64,000 bases of DNA from Brucella anthropi ATCC 49188. Lineage in GTDB: Bacteria; Pseudomonadota; Alphaproteobacteria; Rhizobiales; Rhizobiaceae. Shown here piece by piece: positions 33,757 through 41,271 of this stretch. The stretch's first letter is position 1, and each line of letters begins with the position of its first letter. A model generated the notes under the pieces. It worked only from the letters and a program-made list of their open reading frames with translations, was not told where the DNA came from and ran no database searches. A program made the position numbers and the translations under genes. The stretch covers positions 2,404,001-2,468,000 of the forward strand of contig NC_009667.1 in the NCBI RefSeq assembly GCF_000017405.1, in the 5' to 3' direction.

Positions 33757-34915
33757 CCAATCCCCTCAGTGCGATTTCGAAACCATTCAAACCGTCCGGC
33801 CCACCAGCCGGGAAATAAGCCCACTCGGCATTGCCGGGATCAGGGAACCATGGCCAGCCTTGCTGGCTGTGGAAATCGGCCCATGCCTTCCACTCGTCGC
33901 CGCCAATGCGAACCTGCACGAGCAGATCCTTGATCGACTGCAAGCGAGCTGGAACAAGCGCACCGCGCCCACCTGCTGCACGCTCGAAAAGTTCGTTGAC
34001 TGCCGGGAAACCTTGCTTGGCCTGCTTATCGTGCAGCAGATATTCCTCGGAATAGCGCCCGCTATCGACCAAGCCTTTCTCGATCTGGGTAAGTCCGACA
34101 ACACGAGTGGGACCGTTCAGCAAAAGCTCATAGACCCTTGCACCCCACATCTTGCCCAACGGCGCTGCCTGCGCTGATCCGGACTGCTCGACTGCGGCCT
34201 TGGCCGGAAGTTTTTCCCATCGTTTTTCGCGAAGATAAACCGCATAGGAGCAAACCAGTTTCCGACCCGTCGCTTTCGCTGCCTCGACATAGCGGGGAGC
34301 TTCATCGACTGCCGCCTGTCGTTCCTCTGGCGTCAAAGATAACCAGACGCGAAAAGCCTCAGGCTCGCTATCGGATATCGCTGTGGGCCAACCATGGAAA
34401 CCACGCTTGAACGAACGCTCGACCGATTTCCGGCTTTCCCTTCCATCGTCATCGCTCTCGCGCGCTCTCTCAAAACTACAGTCAGTTTTTTCTAGATTAT
34501 CAGTTATTACTAGGGGGTGATTTACCGTCGCCGGTTTTTCCGTTGACGGATTTACCGTCGACGGATTTTCAGTCTGCGGTAAAGATGCAACACTTTCAAC
34601 GGTTTCGACTGGAAATGGCTCATCGTAAATAACCAGAGACAGAGCGCTGAAACGGCCACTATCGCGCGCCTGCTCTTTCTGGGCATATCCCAACTCGACA
34701 AGCTCAGCGATCATTCGGCGTGCCTTATCGCGACCGCAATTACCTTTATTGATGATGTCACGCAGAACTACGGTCCAGTTGTCCGGCTTCGACAACAGGT
34801 AACCAAGAAGCCATCTTGCCTCCATAGAGAGGCGAGTTTCTTCAAACACGTGGTTTGGGATGGCCGCATAGCGAGCGTTGCGCACGCCGCGCCGAATGGT
34901 AGGTTCGTCAGCCAT
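33737..34915 (-). CDS. Phage replication protein with winged-helix N-terminus
   Basis: A 392-residue protein. The N-terminal 100 residues form a winged helix of the phage replication initiator type (FEETRLSMEARWLLGYLLSK; VVLRDIINKGNCGRDKARRM; SGRFSALSLVIYDEP). A Pro/Thr/Ser linker with a five-residue period (TENPS TVNPS TEKPA TVNHP) is encoded by DNA iterons. The C-terminal half (LTPEERQAAVDEAPRYVEAA; GGDEWKAWADFHSQQGWPWF) is conserved in Rhizobiales phages but unassigned. Comparison with lambda O, which also carries its origin inside the gene, is apt. Confidence 0.78.
   Translation of the reverse strand: MADEPTIRRGVRNARYAAIPNHVFEETRLSMEARWLLGYLLSKPDNWTVVLRDIINKGNCGRDKARRMIAELVELGYAQKEQARDSGRFSALSLVIYDEPFPVETVESVASLPQTENPSTVNPSTEKPATVNHPLVITDNLEKTDCSFERARESDDDGRESRKSVERSFKRGFHGWPTAISDSEPEAFRVWLSLTPEERQAAVDEAPRYVEAAKATGRKLVCSYAVYLREKRWEKLPAKAAVEQSGSAQAAPLGKMWGARVYELLLNGPTRVVGLTQIEKGLVDSGRYSEEYLLHDKQAKQGFPAVNELFERAAGGRGALVPARLQSIKDLLVQVRIGGDEWKAWADFHSQQGWPWFPDPGNAEWAYFPAGGPDGLNGFEIALRGLGENDGN
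34521..34580. other. Candidate phage replication origin: four 15-bp iterons
   Basis: Units TTTACCGTCGCCGGT, TTTTCCGTTGACGGA, TTTACCGTCGACGGA and TTTTCAGTCTGCGGT follow each other in exact register. The core CCGTCGACGG is palindromic. The neighbouring stretch 34467-34515 is visibly A+T-rich, as an unwinding region should be. All lies inside the replication gene. Confidence 0.5.
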
Positions 34916-35574
34916 TATTCTGCGGCCTCCAGATATTGAGCGGCAGGCAATCGCCCCCACTGGTCAGCCATTGCGGCTGCTATCCCTGTGAAAAATCGGC
35001 TACGCTCGCGCCAACGGTCAGGACCTGGCGGCATACGATGCACGCGCGCCTCCCTGCCCTCGACGATGTCGGTCGCAGTCAGCGGCGGAAGATTGCGCAG
35101 CCAGAAACAGGTCCGCTTGACCTCGCCATGCCCGAATTGCCATGGCTGGACACTCTGTGCGGGTGGCGCATAGTTTATGATCCGCGCCTTGGCATGCTTA
35201 TGCATGACAGGGTTTTCGACACACACGCGATGAATGGGCGCGTTCCAGAACGTCGAAAACAGCTCTGCCGCATCATCCAGCTCGCGCCAGATCTGCTCGA
35301 CCGTCTTGCCGCGCGGCGGCACCGTCAGCCAACGCACACCAGAATTGCAAAGCCGCGTACACGGCGGATGCGCGACGATCAACAGATCCCAGCCATCGCG
35401 CAGCAGATCCCGCGCATCACCGACAATATGACGGTTTGTCTTGTCCTCAGCTGGCAGCAGATCGCACGACCACGCATCATGCCCCGCGTCGAGGAATGCA
35501 TTTCGCACCGTGCCGGAAAACTCACATGCCACGAGAACGCGCAGCGGTTTTACCATGTCGGAATGTATCGTCAT
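34915..35574 (-). CDS. Phage C5-cytosine methyltransferase-like protein
   Basis: A 219-residue protein of the DNA cytosine-5 methyltransferase superfamily. Motif I is VLVACEFSGTVRNAFLDAGH, the catalytic PPC motif is in IVAHPPCTRLCNSGVRWL, and CVENPVMHK resembles motif VI. It is shorter than typical M.C5 enzymes and no restriction enzyme is nearby, so an orphan host-mimicking or protective modification is inferred. The ATG at 35574 overlaps the preceding stop; its stop overlaps the replication gene start. Confidence 0.78.
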   Translation of the reverse strand: MTIHSDMVKPLRVLVACEFSGTVRNAFLDAGHDAWSCDLLPAEDKTNRHIVGDARDLLRDGWDLLIVAHPPCTRLCNSGVRWLTVPPRGKTVEQIWRELDDAAELFSTFWNAPIHRVCVENPVMHKHAKARIINYAPPAQSVQPWQFGHGEVKRTCFWLRNLPPLTATDIVEGREARVHRMPPGPDRWRERSRFFTGIAAAMADQWGRLPAAQYLEAAE

Positions 35575-36086
35575 TGCCCCACCCTCAGCCACGCCTCGAA
35601 ATCGGCGCGCAAGTCGCACCACCGATCCGCTGCAGCGGCATCGATATTCAGTTCTTTTCTTGATTTGATGCGCAGCACGGCGCGCAATGCGTCTACTGCT
35701 GTTTCAGCCGTCAAAGGCCCGTCAGCGCCGTGCCGTTCTTCCAGATAGATCCGGAAGGAAGCCTGGTCGCACTTCATGGCAGCTTCCGCCGCGAAGTCCT
35801 TCGAAACACGCTGTTTTTTATGGACAGGCGCAGCCTTGCGAGACGCTGCGATTACGCGGTCAACGAGCCCAAGCAGAAACCCAACCATATCCGGCGCGCT
35901 AACCAGAAAATCTATTTCATCGGGCGTTGCAACAGGATGAAAATTCGCAATTTCGATCAGTTCGCCATTGCGTGTTTTCGCCTCGACAAACGTCCTGTTG
36001 TCGACACAGCAAAGTTGCCAGCGAGCGCCATCCAGCGCCCGATACCGATCCCGAATTTTTCGGAGTTCCATAGCCTCTGCGCTCAT
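35571..36086 (-). CDS. Hypothetical early protein
   Basis: A 171-residue soluble protein. The N-terminal part (ELRKIRDRYRALDGARWQLC; NGELIEIANFHPVATPDEID; FLVSAPDMVGFLLGLVDRVI) resembles small ead/Ea22-like phage early proteins; the C-terminal part (CDQASFRIYLEERHGADGPL) is unassigned. Four-base overlaps with both neighbours place it in the early operon. Confidence 0.7.
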   Translation of the reverse strand: MSAEAMELRKIRDRYRALDGARWQLCCVDNRTFVEAKTRNGELIEIANFHPVATPDEIDFLVSAPDMVGFLLGLVDRVIAASRKAAPVHKKQRVSKDFAAEAAMKCDQASFRIYLEERHGADGPLTAETAVDALRAVLRIKSRKELNIDAAAADRWCDLRADFEAWLRVGQ

Positions 36087-36364
36087 GGCATCACCTGTCC
36101 GGCGATGAGAAGCAATTGCCCTTCGGCATGCTTGAGAGCGGCACCTTTCAGGCTTCCCCTATGTCGGGTCTGATGCATGGCGGCATAGAAGCAAGCCAGG
36201 TATTCCGCCCCTGCCGAGAACCCGTGCCGTTCACACGAGCTTTCCAGTACCGATCTGTATTTCAACATGATGGCTACCGGGCAGAGCAAAAGAATCTCTG
36301 CGCGCTCGGCGTCAGTGCCAGCATCGTGCATTGCGCGCAGAATGGGTAACATCGTGTCACTCAT
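36083..36364 (-). CDS. Hypothetical early protein
   Basis: A 93-residue protein with two Cys residues and no membrane segment (MLPILRAMHDAGTDAERAEI; CFYAAMHQTRHRGSL). Overlaps of four bases with both neighbours show it is part of the minus-strand early operon. No family recognised. Confidence 0.65.
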   Translation of the reverse strand: MSDTMLPILRAMHDAGTDAERAEILLLCPVAIMLKYRSVLESSCERHGFSAGAEYLACFYAAMHQTRHRGSLKGAALKHAEGQLLLIAGQVMP

Positions 36365-37047
36365 GCTGCCTCGCCAAACGGAACAATGATTGCTGGGTCA
36401 GCTTCGATGCAAGTACGAGCGCGCAAAGTCCAACAAATGCCGCGCGTTAAACTTCTCCCATTAGCAAGCCATCGCAGGGCGTTAATCATGCCCGCGTTTG
36501 TGGAGCGCTTTCCAACCGGAACGGCCAACAGGTTGCACAGATCTCGCAATTCCTCGTGCCAGAGGATTTGCAGCGCAGTGTCTGGGAGTGGGGTAAAAAA
36601 CGCTTGCTGGGGGGCCTTCCATTTACCAAGCCGGTCGTAATCCCCATTCAGGGCCCGCGTTTTTTGCCGATAGCACCAGATGTTGCTGTCGTGCTTGTAC
36701 TGTTCTGGCCAATCGTGTCTGAAATACTCGCCGTTGCGCTCGAAATGGGCTGCATGCACATTAGTCGGATATTCAACGAGGAATTTTTCGTGCAACACGG
36801 CGAGCGCATGATGCGAGACGCGCTGCATTGCGTTCATCTGGCTATCGAGCCGATCAAGCTTGTCTTTAGCCGACTTGATTTCAACTGCGATGATTTCACC
36901 ACGGTCGACTGCCATCACATCAATGCGGTTTCCACCGAAAGAGGCGTTAATCTCGTGGATGATGCGCGCGCCTGGTCGTTGCTGGCGCAAAAAGGCCACA
37001 ACAGCGTCACGAATTTCACCCTCTGCCGAGGATCGATAAGCGGGCAT
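36361..37047 (-). CDS. PD-(D/E)XK nuclease-like protein
   Basis: A 228-residue protein whose N-terminal 70 residues carry a restriction-nuclease-like core: Glu32 (IIHEINASFGGN), Asp43 (RIDVMAV) and E56-I-K58 (IIAVEIKSAKDKLDRL). This is the pattern of VRR-NUC and MmcB-like nucleases. The C-terminal half (LPDTALQILWHEELRDLCNL; RSTNAGMINALRWLANG) is unassigned. It lies between a ParB-MT-A70 fusion and small early genes; recombination or host DNA degradation are possible roles. Confidence 0.75.
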   Translation of the reverse strand: MPAYRSSAEGEIRDAVVAFLRQQRPGARIIHEINASFGGNRIDVMAVDRGEIIAVEIKSAKDKLDRLDSQMNAMQRVSHHALAVLHEKFLVEYPTNVHAAHFERNGEYFRHDWPEQYKHDSNIWCYRQKTRALNGDYDRLGKWKAPQQAFFTPLPDTALQILWHEELRDLCNLLAVPVGKRSTNAGMINALRWLANGRSLTRGICWTLRARTCIEADPAIIVPFGEAA

Positions 37048-38354
37048 TATTCCGCCCTCCCATCGACTTCATATCCCCATACATCCCAACCGGGACGCTT
37101 GCGCCGCGCGTTCAATTCCAGCTTTGGGAGATCCGGATAAAATCTCTCGATCTGCTCGGCGAAATATTCGGGCTTGGCGGAATGCTCGCCTTTCTTTTCG
37201 ACGTAGACCGTCGGCGGCAGCATTTCCGGCAATGGGCAAGCCACTTCGCCACGCCTGCCAATAAGCAGCAGCTCATGACGATCCCTGCCCCAGTATCCGG
37301 TGCCGATATCGACCTTGTCCCAGACCCAGTGATGAACGTAGGTGAAGCCGCAAGCCTCCATGACCCGTAGCGAATCCGGCAACATCGGATTGGTTGCCCA
37401 AAGAAAAAGAACTGCAGGATGATTGCCGCCGATCAGTTCGACCATCAGGGCGACGATTTCGTCGGTGGTCATCGTCGGATAGTGATTCTCGGCACTTTTT
37501 TCGCGCCCCGTCACTTCCGAATGAACCCGATACTTCCAAGCCGGATCTGCATAATAGACTGGATAAAGCCGATCCAGCTTTGCCGGTGCCGTCGCCTTGC
37601 CGCGTTCGGCAGTCAGCGCCATTTCGGTAAGCCTGACAGCATGCCGCACCTTTTGTTGCTGGGCGCGAATGCTCTTGCTTTCAACCTTGATGCGCTTTTC
37701 TTCCGCCAGCGCGCCCTCGACCCACGCAATTTGGGTAACGTCCGACGGAAGGGCTTTGAGGCGATCCAGCGACACACCGTTATCGAGACGGGTGCCACGC
37801 AACTTGTCCAGCGCAGCTTTGCAGATTTTCTCGCCGCGCTCGGCATCGCGTCGAATGCTTCGCTCTGGCTTTCCGGTCAGTTCAGCCGTGGCGGCAACAA
37901 AACTCTTACGCTCTGCCCGGTCGACCAAGTGGCCAACTTGGCCGCTTGATTTGCGGTCGCCACCGTGGCCCGTTTCCGGATATTTCAGGAGGTAAAGTTC
38001 CTTACGCCGGAAAACAAACATGGCGCGGTCAGCTGGAGTCAGCTCGGCACGAGCAAGATTCTCGTCGATCTCCCAAAGCTCGGCATCGAGCGCACTTTCC
38101 TTGCGCACAAATGCAGGGATTTCCTCCCAACCAAGCGCCAGTGCAGCAGCAAGCCGGTGGGCACCTGCCGACAGAATATAGCGTGGCGCATCCTTCCGCC
38201 TGCTGTCATTCACCCGAACCGTGATCGGCGTCCGCAAGCCCAGCTCTGCAAAGGACGGTTTCAACGCCTCGACTTTCGCCGGATCCACATCGCGCAGGCG
38301 CTTGCCCGTATCGATATCGGCTATCCGGATCATTTCAGGTACTAGCGCGTCCAT
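37047..38354 (-). CDS. ParB-domain/MT-A70 adenine methyltransferase fusion
   Basis: A 435-residue protein. Residues 1-110 are a ParB/Srx-type domain (LRTPITVRVND; SAGAHRLAAALALGWEEIPA), and a middle helical region (EKICKAALDKL) follows. Residues about 260-430 form an MT-A70 methyltransferase with YYADPAWKYRV (D270-P-A-W), AENHYPTMTTDEIVALM, FLWATNPMLPDSLRVMEACG and ELLLIGRRGEV. The catalytic motif is DPAW instead of DPPW. ATG 38354 follows the stop of the small membrane gene by one base. Orphan N6-adenine methylation is inferred. Confidence 0.87.
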   Translation of the reverse strand: MDALVPEMIRIADIDTGKRLRDVDPAKVEALKPSFAELGLRTPITVRVNDSRRKDAPRYILSAGAHRLAAALALGWEEIPAFVRKESALDAELWEIDENLARAELTPADRAMFVFRRKELYLLKYPETGHGGDRKSSGQVGHLVDRAERKSFVAATAELTGKPERSIRRDAERGEKICKAALDKLRGTRLDNGVSLDRLKALPSDVTQIAWVEGALAEEKRIKVESKSIRAQQQKVRHAVRLTEMALTAERGKATAPAKLDRLYPVYYADPAWKYRVHSEVTGREKSAENHYPTMTTDEIVALMVELIGGNHPAVLFLWATNPMLPDSLRVMEACGFTYVHHWVWDKVDIGTGYWGRDRHELLLIGRRGEVACPLPEMLPPTVYVEKKGEHSAKPEYFAEQIERFYPDLPKLELNARRKRPGWDVWGYEVDGRAE

Positions 38355-38355
38355 G

Positions 38356-38469
38356 TCACCGCCCCGCAAGAAACAGAAAGAAGATGAGAAAAGCCGCGAC
38401 GGGTGACTCAGCAACCAACGCGGCACAAACGATCAGCGCGACTTCGCGCGGTGGGAAACGGGCGATCAT
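38356..38469 (-). CDS. 37-residue membrane microprotein
   Basis: MIARFPPREVALIVCAALVA followed by ESPVAAFLIFFLFLAGR. Two hydrophobic stretches could form a helical hairpin. The ATG overlaps the stop of the gene before it (ATGA) and the stop is one base from the next ATG, which is strong evidence of coupled translation. No family known. Confidence 0.55.
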   Translation of the reverse strand: MIARFPPREVALIVCAALVAESPVAAFLIFFLFLAGR

Positions 38470-38732
38470 GGGCCGATCCGCCGAAGCGGCTCCCTGCCAT
38501 GCAACTTGCGAAAATCGTCGCGCAGTTCGACGAGCTTTTCCCAACCCATGACCTGCCAGCGTCCATCGACCCGCTTGACGGCGAAGCGGTTTCCCTTGCG
38601 TCGAACCTCGACACCAAAACCCTGCAATTCATATTGCGTGGCATCAAAACTGGACCTGACACCGGCTTCGAAACGACGGGGCCCGCCATGGTCAGCCAAC
38701 CATTGCTCGACGAGTGAGGAAACAGCAGTCAT
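38466..38732 (-). CDS. Hypothetical early protein
   Basis: An 88-residue basic protein (SSLVEQWLADHGGPRRFEAG; GVEVRRKGNRFAVKRVDGRW; VELRDDFRKLHGREPL) with a probable small beta fold. It overlaps both neighbours by four bases within the early operon. No family recognised. Confidence 0.65.
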   Translation of the reverse strand: MTAVSSLVEQWLADHGGPRRFEAGVRSSFDATQYELQGFGVEVRRKGNRFAVKRVDGRWQVMGWEKLVELRDDFRKLHGREPLRRIGP

Positions 38733-39205
38733 TTCCCCGCCTCCAAACGCCGCAAGACATTTTCAAGCGCGCGGATAGCCTCGCGCACTTCCTTGGTGAT
38801 TTCACGCTTCTCACCGGCGTCAATGCGTCCATCTTCCAGCGCCGTAACGATGGATTTCGAAACGTCCATCGCCTCGGACATGACGCGATGTGCGTCCATT
38901 TCAGTAAGTGGCGCACCGTCCGAGGATTTTCCCGATGCTGATGATGCCGGGACAAGCTCATATCCGAGCAATCCGGCTGCAGCCTTTATGATCGTCGGCG
39001 TTTGTGCGCGTCGGTCGACCTCGACCACGACATCAATCGGCATGAAGCTGTCAGCATGTTCCTCACCAAACGATGCGTACTTCGAAAGCGTCGACACGCC
39101 GACACGGGTGAAGGGCACGATGCAGGAAATGCCGCCAGACAGCATGTATGCGCCATCGGTGGCAGACTTGAGGGAACGCTGTTCTTGCTCGGAAATTGTG
39201 CGCAC
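38729..39205 (-). CDS. Phage regulatory CII-like protein
   Basis: A 158-residue protein at the head of the minus-strand early operon. MRTISEQEQRSLKSATDGAY, GVSTLSKYASFGEEHADSFM and IDVVVEVDRRAQTPTI fit the phage regulatory CII (CP76-like) pattern: an N-terminal helical DNA-binding region with a preference for lysogeny decisions. A charged C-terminal helix (EKREITKEVREAIRALENVL) may oligomerise. Position beside Cro supports it. Family assignment is moderate. Confidence 0.65.
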   Translation of the reverse strand: MRTISEQEQRSLKSATDGAYMLSGGISCIVPFTRVGVSTLSKYASFGEEHADSFMPIDVVVEVDRRAQTPTIIKAAAGLLGYELVPASSASGKSSDGAPLTEMDAHRVMSEAMDVSKSIVTALEDGRIDAGEKREITKEVREAIRALENVLRRLEAGK

Positions 39206-39337
39206 GGAAACACCCTGAGAATTTCAAGGAAAAAAGTTCGTCTAAGGATTCGATGAAGTTGGTCAGCCCAGCCGGTACGACTGAGAAATCAAGTTAACCA
39301 GGTGGCCCACAGGCCGAGGAAACGACCGATGAAATCA

Positions 39338-39799
39338 TTACATCGCACTCCCCAGCACAGAGGAAGCCGGGGCGCGTCCGGCGTCATCCTTACGGCGCGC
39401 CCCGGCTTTTACGCCCGATGGGAGGATATCAGGCGATTGGAAACTGGTTGCAGGAGCGGGATTCGAACCCGCGACCTGTTGGGTATGAACCAACTGAGCT
39501 ACCGCTGCTCTATCCTGCGACAAAGAAGCTGGAGCGTCCGAGGGCGGCAGGGACGCTCCAGCATCACCCGCAGAGGAACATGCGGGAGATTCGAGAGGCG
39601 GGCCAAAAACATCAGGGCGTAGAAAGTGACGGGAGATACCCGTCAGGCGCTCTACTTCCAAAACGCGTTCCGGCGGCACGACAAACCACTGGTTTACCGC
39701 TTGAGGCGTAATGCGAAGCGCACGTGCCAATGAGCTGGCACCTTCTGCCCGTTCTTTAGCGGCCTCTAGGGCCTGATGCATTTCGTTTTTGTTAGCCAT
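39338..39799 (-). CDS. Cro/YdaS-like repressor frame that runs through a tRNA gene
   Basis: The frame encodes 153 residues. The first 70 are a YdaS/Cro-type HTH (ALEAAKERAEGASSLARALR; ITPQAVNQWFVVPPERVLEV; ERLTGISRHFLRPDVF). The remaining 80 include a Ser/Ala/Pro-rich segment and then the direct translation of the tRNA-Met gene at 39445-39519 on the same strand (AVAQLVHTQQVAGSNPAPAT). Ordinary YdaS proteins end soon after the HTH, so either the C-terminal extension is a by-product or the tRNA entered the gene. It diverges from the CI gene across 47 bases. Confidence 0.75.
   Translation of the reverse strand: MANKNEMHQALEAAKERAEGASSLARALRITPQAVNQWFVVPPERVLEVERLTGISRHFLRPDVFGPPLESPACSSAGDAGASLPPSDAPASLSQDRAAVAQLVHTQQVAGSNPAPATSFQSPDILPSGVKAGARRKDDAGRAPASSVLGSAM
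39445..39519 (-). tRNA. tRNA-Met(CAU), initiator-like (C1 x A72), prophage-encoded
   Basis: The minus strand folds as a cloverleaf: acceptor CGCAGGA/TCCTGCA with C1 opposite A72, D-arm GAGC/GCTC, anticodon arm GTTGG-TTCATAC-CCAAC, variable AGGTC, T-arm GCGGG-TTCGAAT-CCCGC, then A73 and an encoded CCA. The unpaired C1 x A72 is the hallmark of bacterial initiator tRNA. The anticodon stem has G30 and G31 paired with C but a U29-A41 pair, so only two of the three initiator G-C pairs are present. Confidence 0.88.
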
Positions 39800-39809
39800 G
39801 CTGATTTTT

Positions 39810-39822
39810 AAAGCACAGCTTT
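39810..39822. promoter_or_regulatory. Candidate CI/Cro operator
   Basis: AAAGC-ACA-GCTTT is a perfect dyad in the 47-base gap between the divergent Cro-like and CI-like genes. A second partial dyad (AAGGAATTCTT, 39834-39844) overlaps the CI start region. Operator role is inferred from place and symmetry. Confidence 0.5.
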
Positions 39823-39846
39823 CATTTCAATGCAAGGAATTCTTAA

Positions 39847-40578
39847 ATGGACGAAATTATCCACATTGAGTCACATCCCAATATGGATGAGACACAAATC
39901 GCTCTGAAAATCGGAACGGCATTGCGTACTGCTAGAAAGCAGCGCGGCCTTGTAATGCGCGACATCGCACAGGCTGCGGGCGTGAGCACAGGTGCCGTGG
40001 GCAACTGGGAACGCGGCGCAAATGTTATGTCGATGGAAAACTTGCAGGCCGTGGCGAGCTATCTTGAGATTGACCCCATCGCCCTGAGCAAAGGCAATGT
40101 GAAATTCTTATCCGAGACGCAACCGGTATCCGATGCTGAAATAATCTCGGATGCAGGTCACATTGACACCGGCCCACTTGATGTCGAGATCCTTGGCGTC
40201 GCAGTCGGTGGCGACGACGGAGACTTCACTCTTAATGGAGAAGTCTCTGGATATGCACGTCGCCCGGCAGGTATAGCGCATCTTAGAAAAGTATTTGCAC
40301 TTCATGTTCTTAGCGATAGCATGGTTCCCCGTTATGAACCCGGAGAACTGCTGTATTGCGGCGGACGTGACGCCGTTTCTGGAGACGATGTAGTCATCGA
40401 AATGTTTCCAGAGCAAGGCGAATCCGTCGGCAAGGCATACATCAAAAGGCTAGTGAAGCGCTCAAAAACCGAGCTTATCTGCAAGCAGTACAACCCTGCA
40501 AAAGAACTGGTCTTCGACCCCTACGCCATTAAGAATATGTGGCGTGTAATACCTACGCGCGAGCTTCTCGGCTATTGA
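39847..40578 (+). CDS. CI-type prophage repressor with S24 peptidase domain
   Basis: A 243-residue repressor. Residues 20-85 are an XRE helix-turn-helix (ALRTARKQRGLVMRDIAQAA; GVSTGAVGNWERGANVMS). The C-terminal LexA/UmuD-like S24 domain shows Ser158 in HVLSDSMVPRYEPG and Lys200 in KAYIKRLVKR, the self-cleavage pair. No exact Ala-Gly site is visible in the linker (GVAVGGDDGD is the nearest). Self-cleavage on RecA activation is expected from the family and would link induction to DNA damage. Confidence 0.93.
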   Translation: MDEIIHIESHPNMDETQIALKIGTALRTARKQRGLVMRDIAQAAGVSTGAVGNWERGANVMSMENLQAVASYLEIDPIALSKGNVKFLSETQPVSDAEIISDAGHIDTGPLDVEILGVAVGGDDGDFTLNGEVSGYARRPAGIAHLRKVFALHVLSDSMVPRYEPGELLYCGGRDAVSGDDVVIEMFPEQGESVGKAYIKRLVKRSKTELICKQYNPAKELVFDPYAIKNMWRVIPTRELLGY

Positions 40579-40846
40579 TAGCGTAAGCCTCAGCATAAAT
40601 TCGAGCGTTTGAACTTATGTAAGTCGGGTTCAGACTGATGTTGCGGCCCGGCAACCCCTCATCCCGACAACCAGCACAAAACAGCTTTAACCCCAACTGA
40701 CGAATTGTCGTTTTTGGACCGATGCCAGCACGATACAGATCGTGAGGCTTACGCCACCGGATTCGCCCGCAATCTGCACACTCAATCTCAATAACCGACG
40801 TAGATCCTACGGTTGGCTCCTGCACACAAGACATTCCACAAACCAC
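40553..40846 (-). CDS. Small zinc-ribbon-like protein
   Basis: A 97-residue protein with CADCGR and CAGCRDEG knuckles, 32 residues apart, forming a likely Cys4 zinc ribbon (IECADCGRIRWRKPHDLYRA). It converges on the CI gene and overlaps its end by 26 bases. The start may be Met1 or Met5. Function unknown. Confidence 0.6.
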   Translation of the reverse strand: MVCGMSCVQEPTVGSTSVIEIECADCGRIRWRKPHDLYRAGIGPKTTIRQLGLKLFCAGCRDEGLPGRNISLNPTYISSNARIYAEAYAINSREARA

Positions 40847-41004
40847 CCTGTTCTAATTTTGTTCTCACTATCGATTCTTTTTTCCGCCTTGTCGAATCGA
40901 TTCTCACTTTCATAAATTTAAAGTATCACTTGCATTTTGTTGAAAGCAGTGCTTTATTTTGGCCATCCAGTCTGAAAGAACCCAGACATTGAAAGGATGG
41001 AAAT

Positions 41005-41235
41005 ATGATCCAGTACCAAACCGCACCAATTGCCAAGCCAGCACCACTCTGCGCGCAGAGCATTATCGGCAAGCTTGCCGACACGATGTTGGAAATGGCC
41101 TTTTCCGGCCAAAACGTCACCCCAGAAACATTGGAAAGCTACGGATTTAGCAAGGATGTTGTCGAGCGTTATGGCGCACGCGCCACCGCCCTCGCCCGCC
41201 GTCGCTCAATCCGCAGGATCGAACGCTACATCTAA
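41005..41235 (+). CDS. Small hypothetical protein, first gene of the plus-strand operon
   Basis: A 76-residue protein (SIIGKLADTMLEMAFSGQNV; VVERYGARATALARRRSIRR) with a basic C-terminus, preceded by AAAGGATGG at good spacing. The upstream gap 40847-41004 has a repeated TATCGATTCT/AATCGATTCT motif and an A+T-rich stretch that could hold the promoter. No family recognised. Confidence 0.65.
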   Translation: MIQYQTAPIAKPAPLCAQSIIGKLADTMLEMAFSGQNVTPETLESYGFSKDVVERYGARATALARRRSIRRIERYI

Positions 41236-41271
41236 GTAGCAGTCCGGTCCTTCCAGATCGTGGAGGGTGGC

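Noticed and set aside
39302..39622. Plus-strand 106-codon frame across the tRNA-Met gene
   Set aside because: It is the well-known false protein from the antisense strand of a tRNA gene (CRSGIRTRDLL-type sequence).
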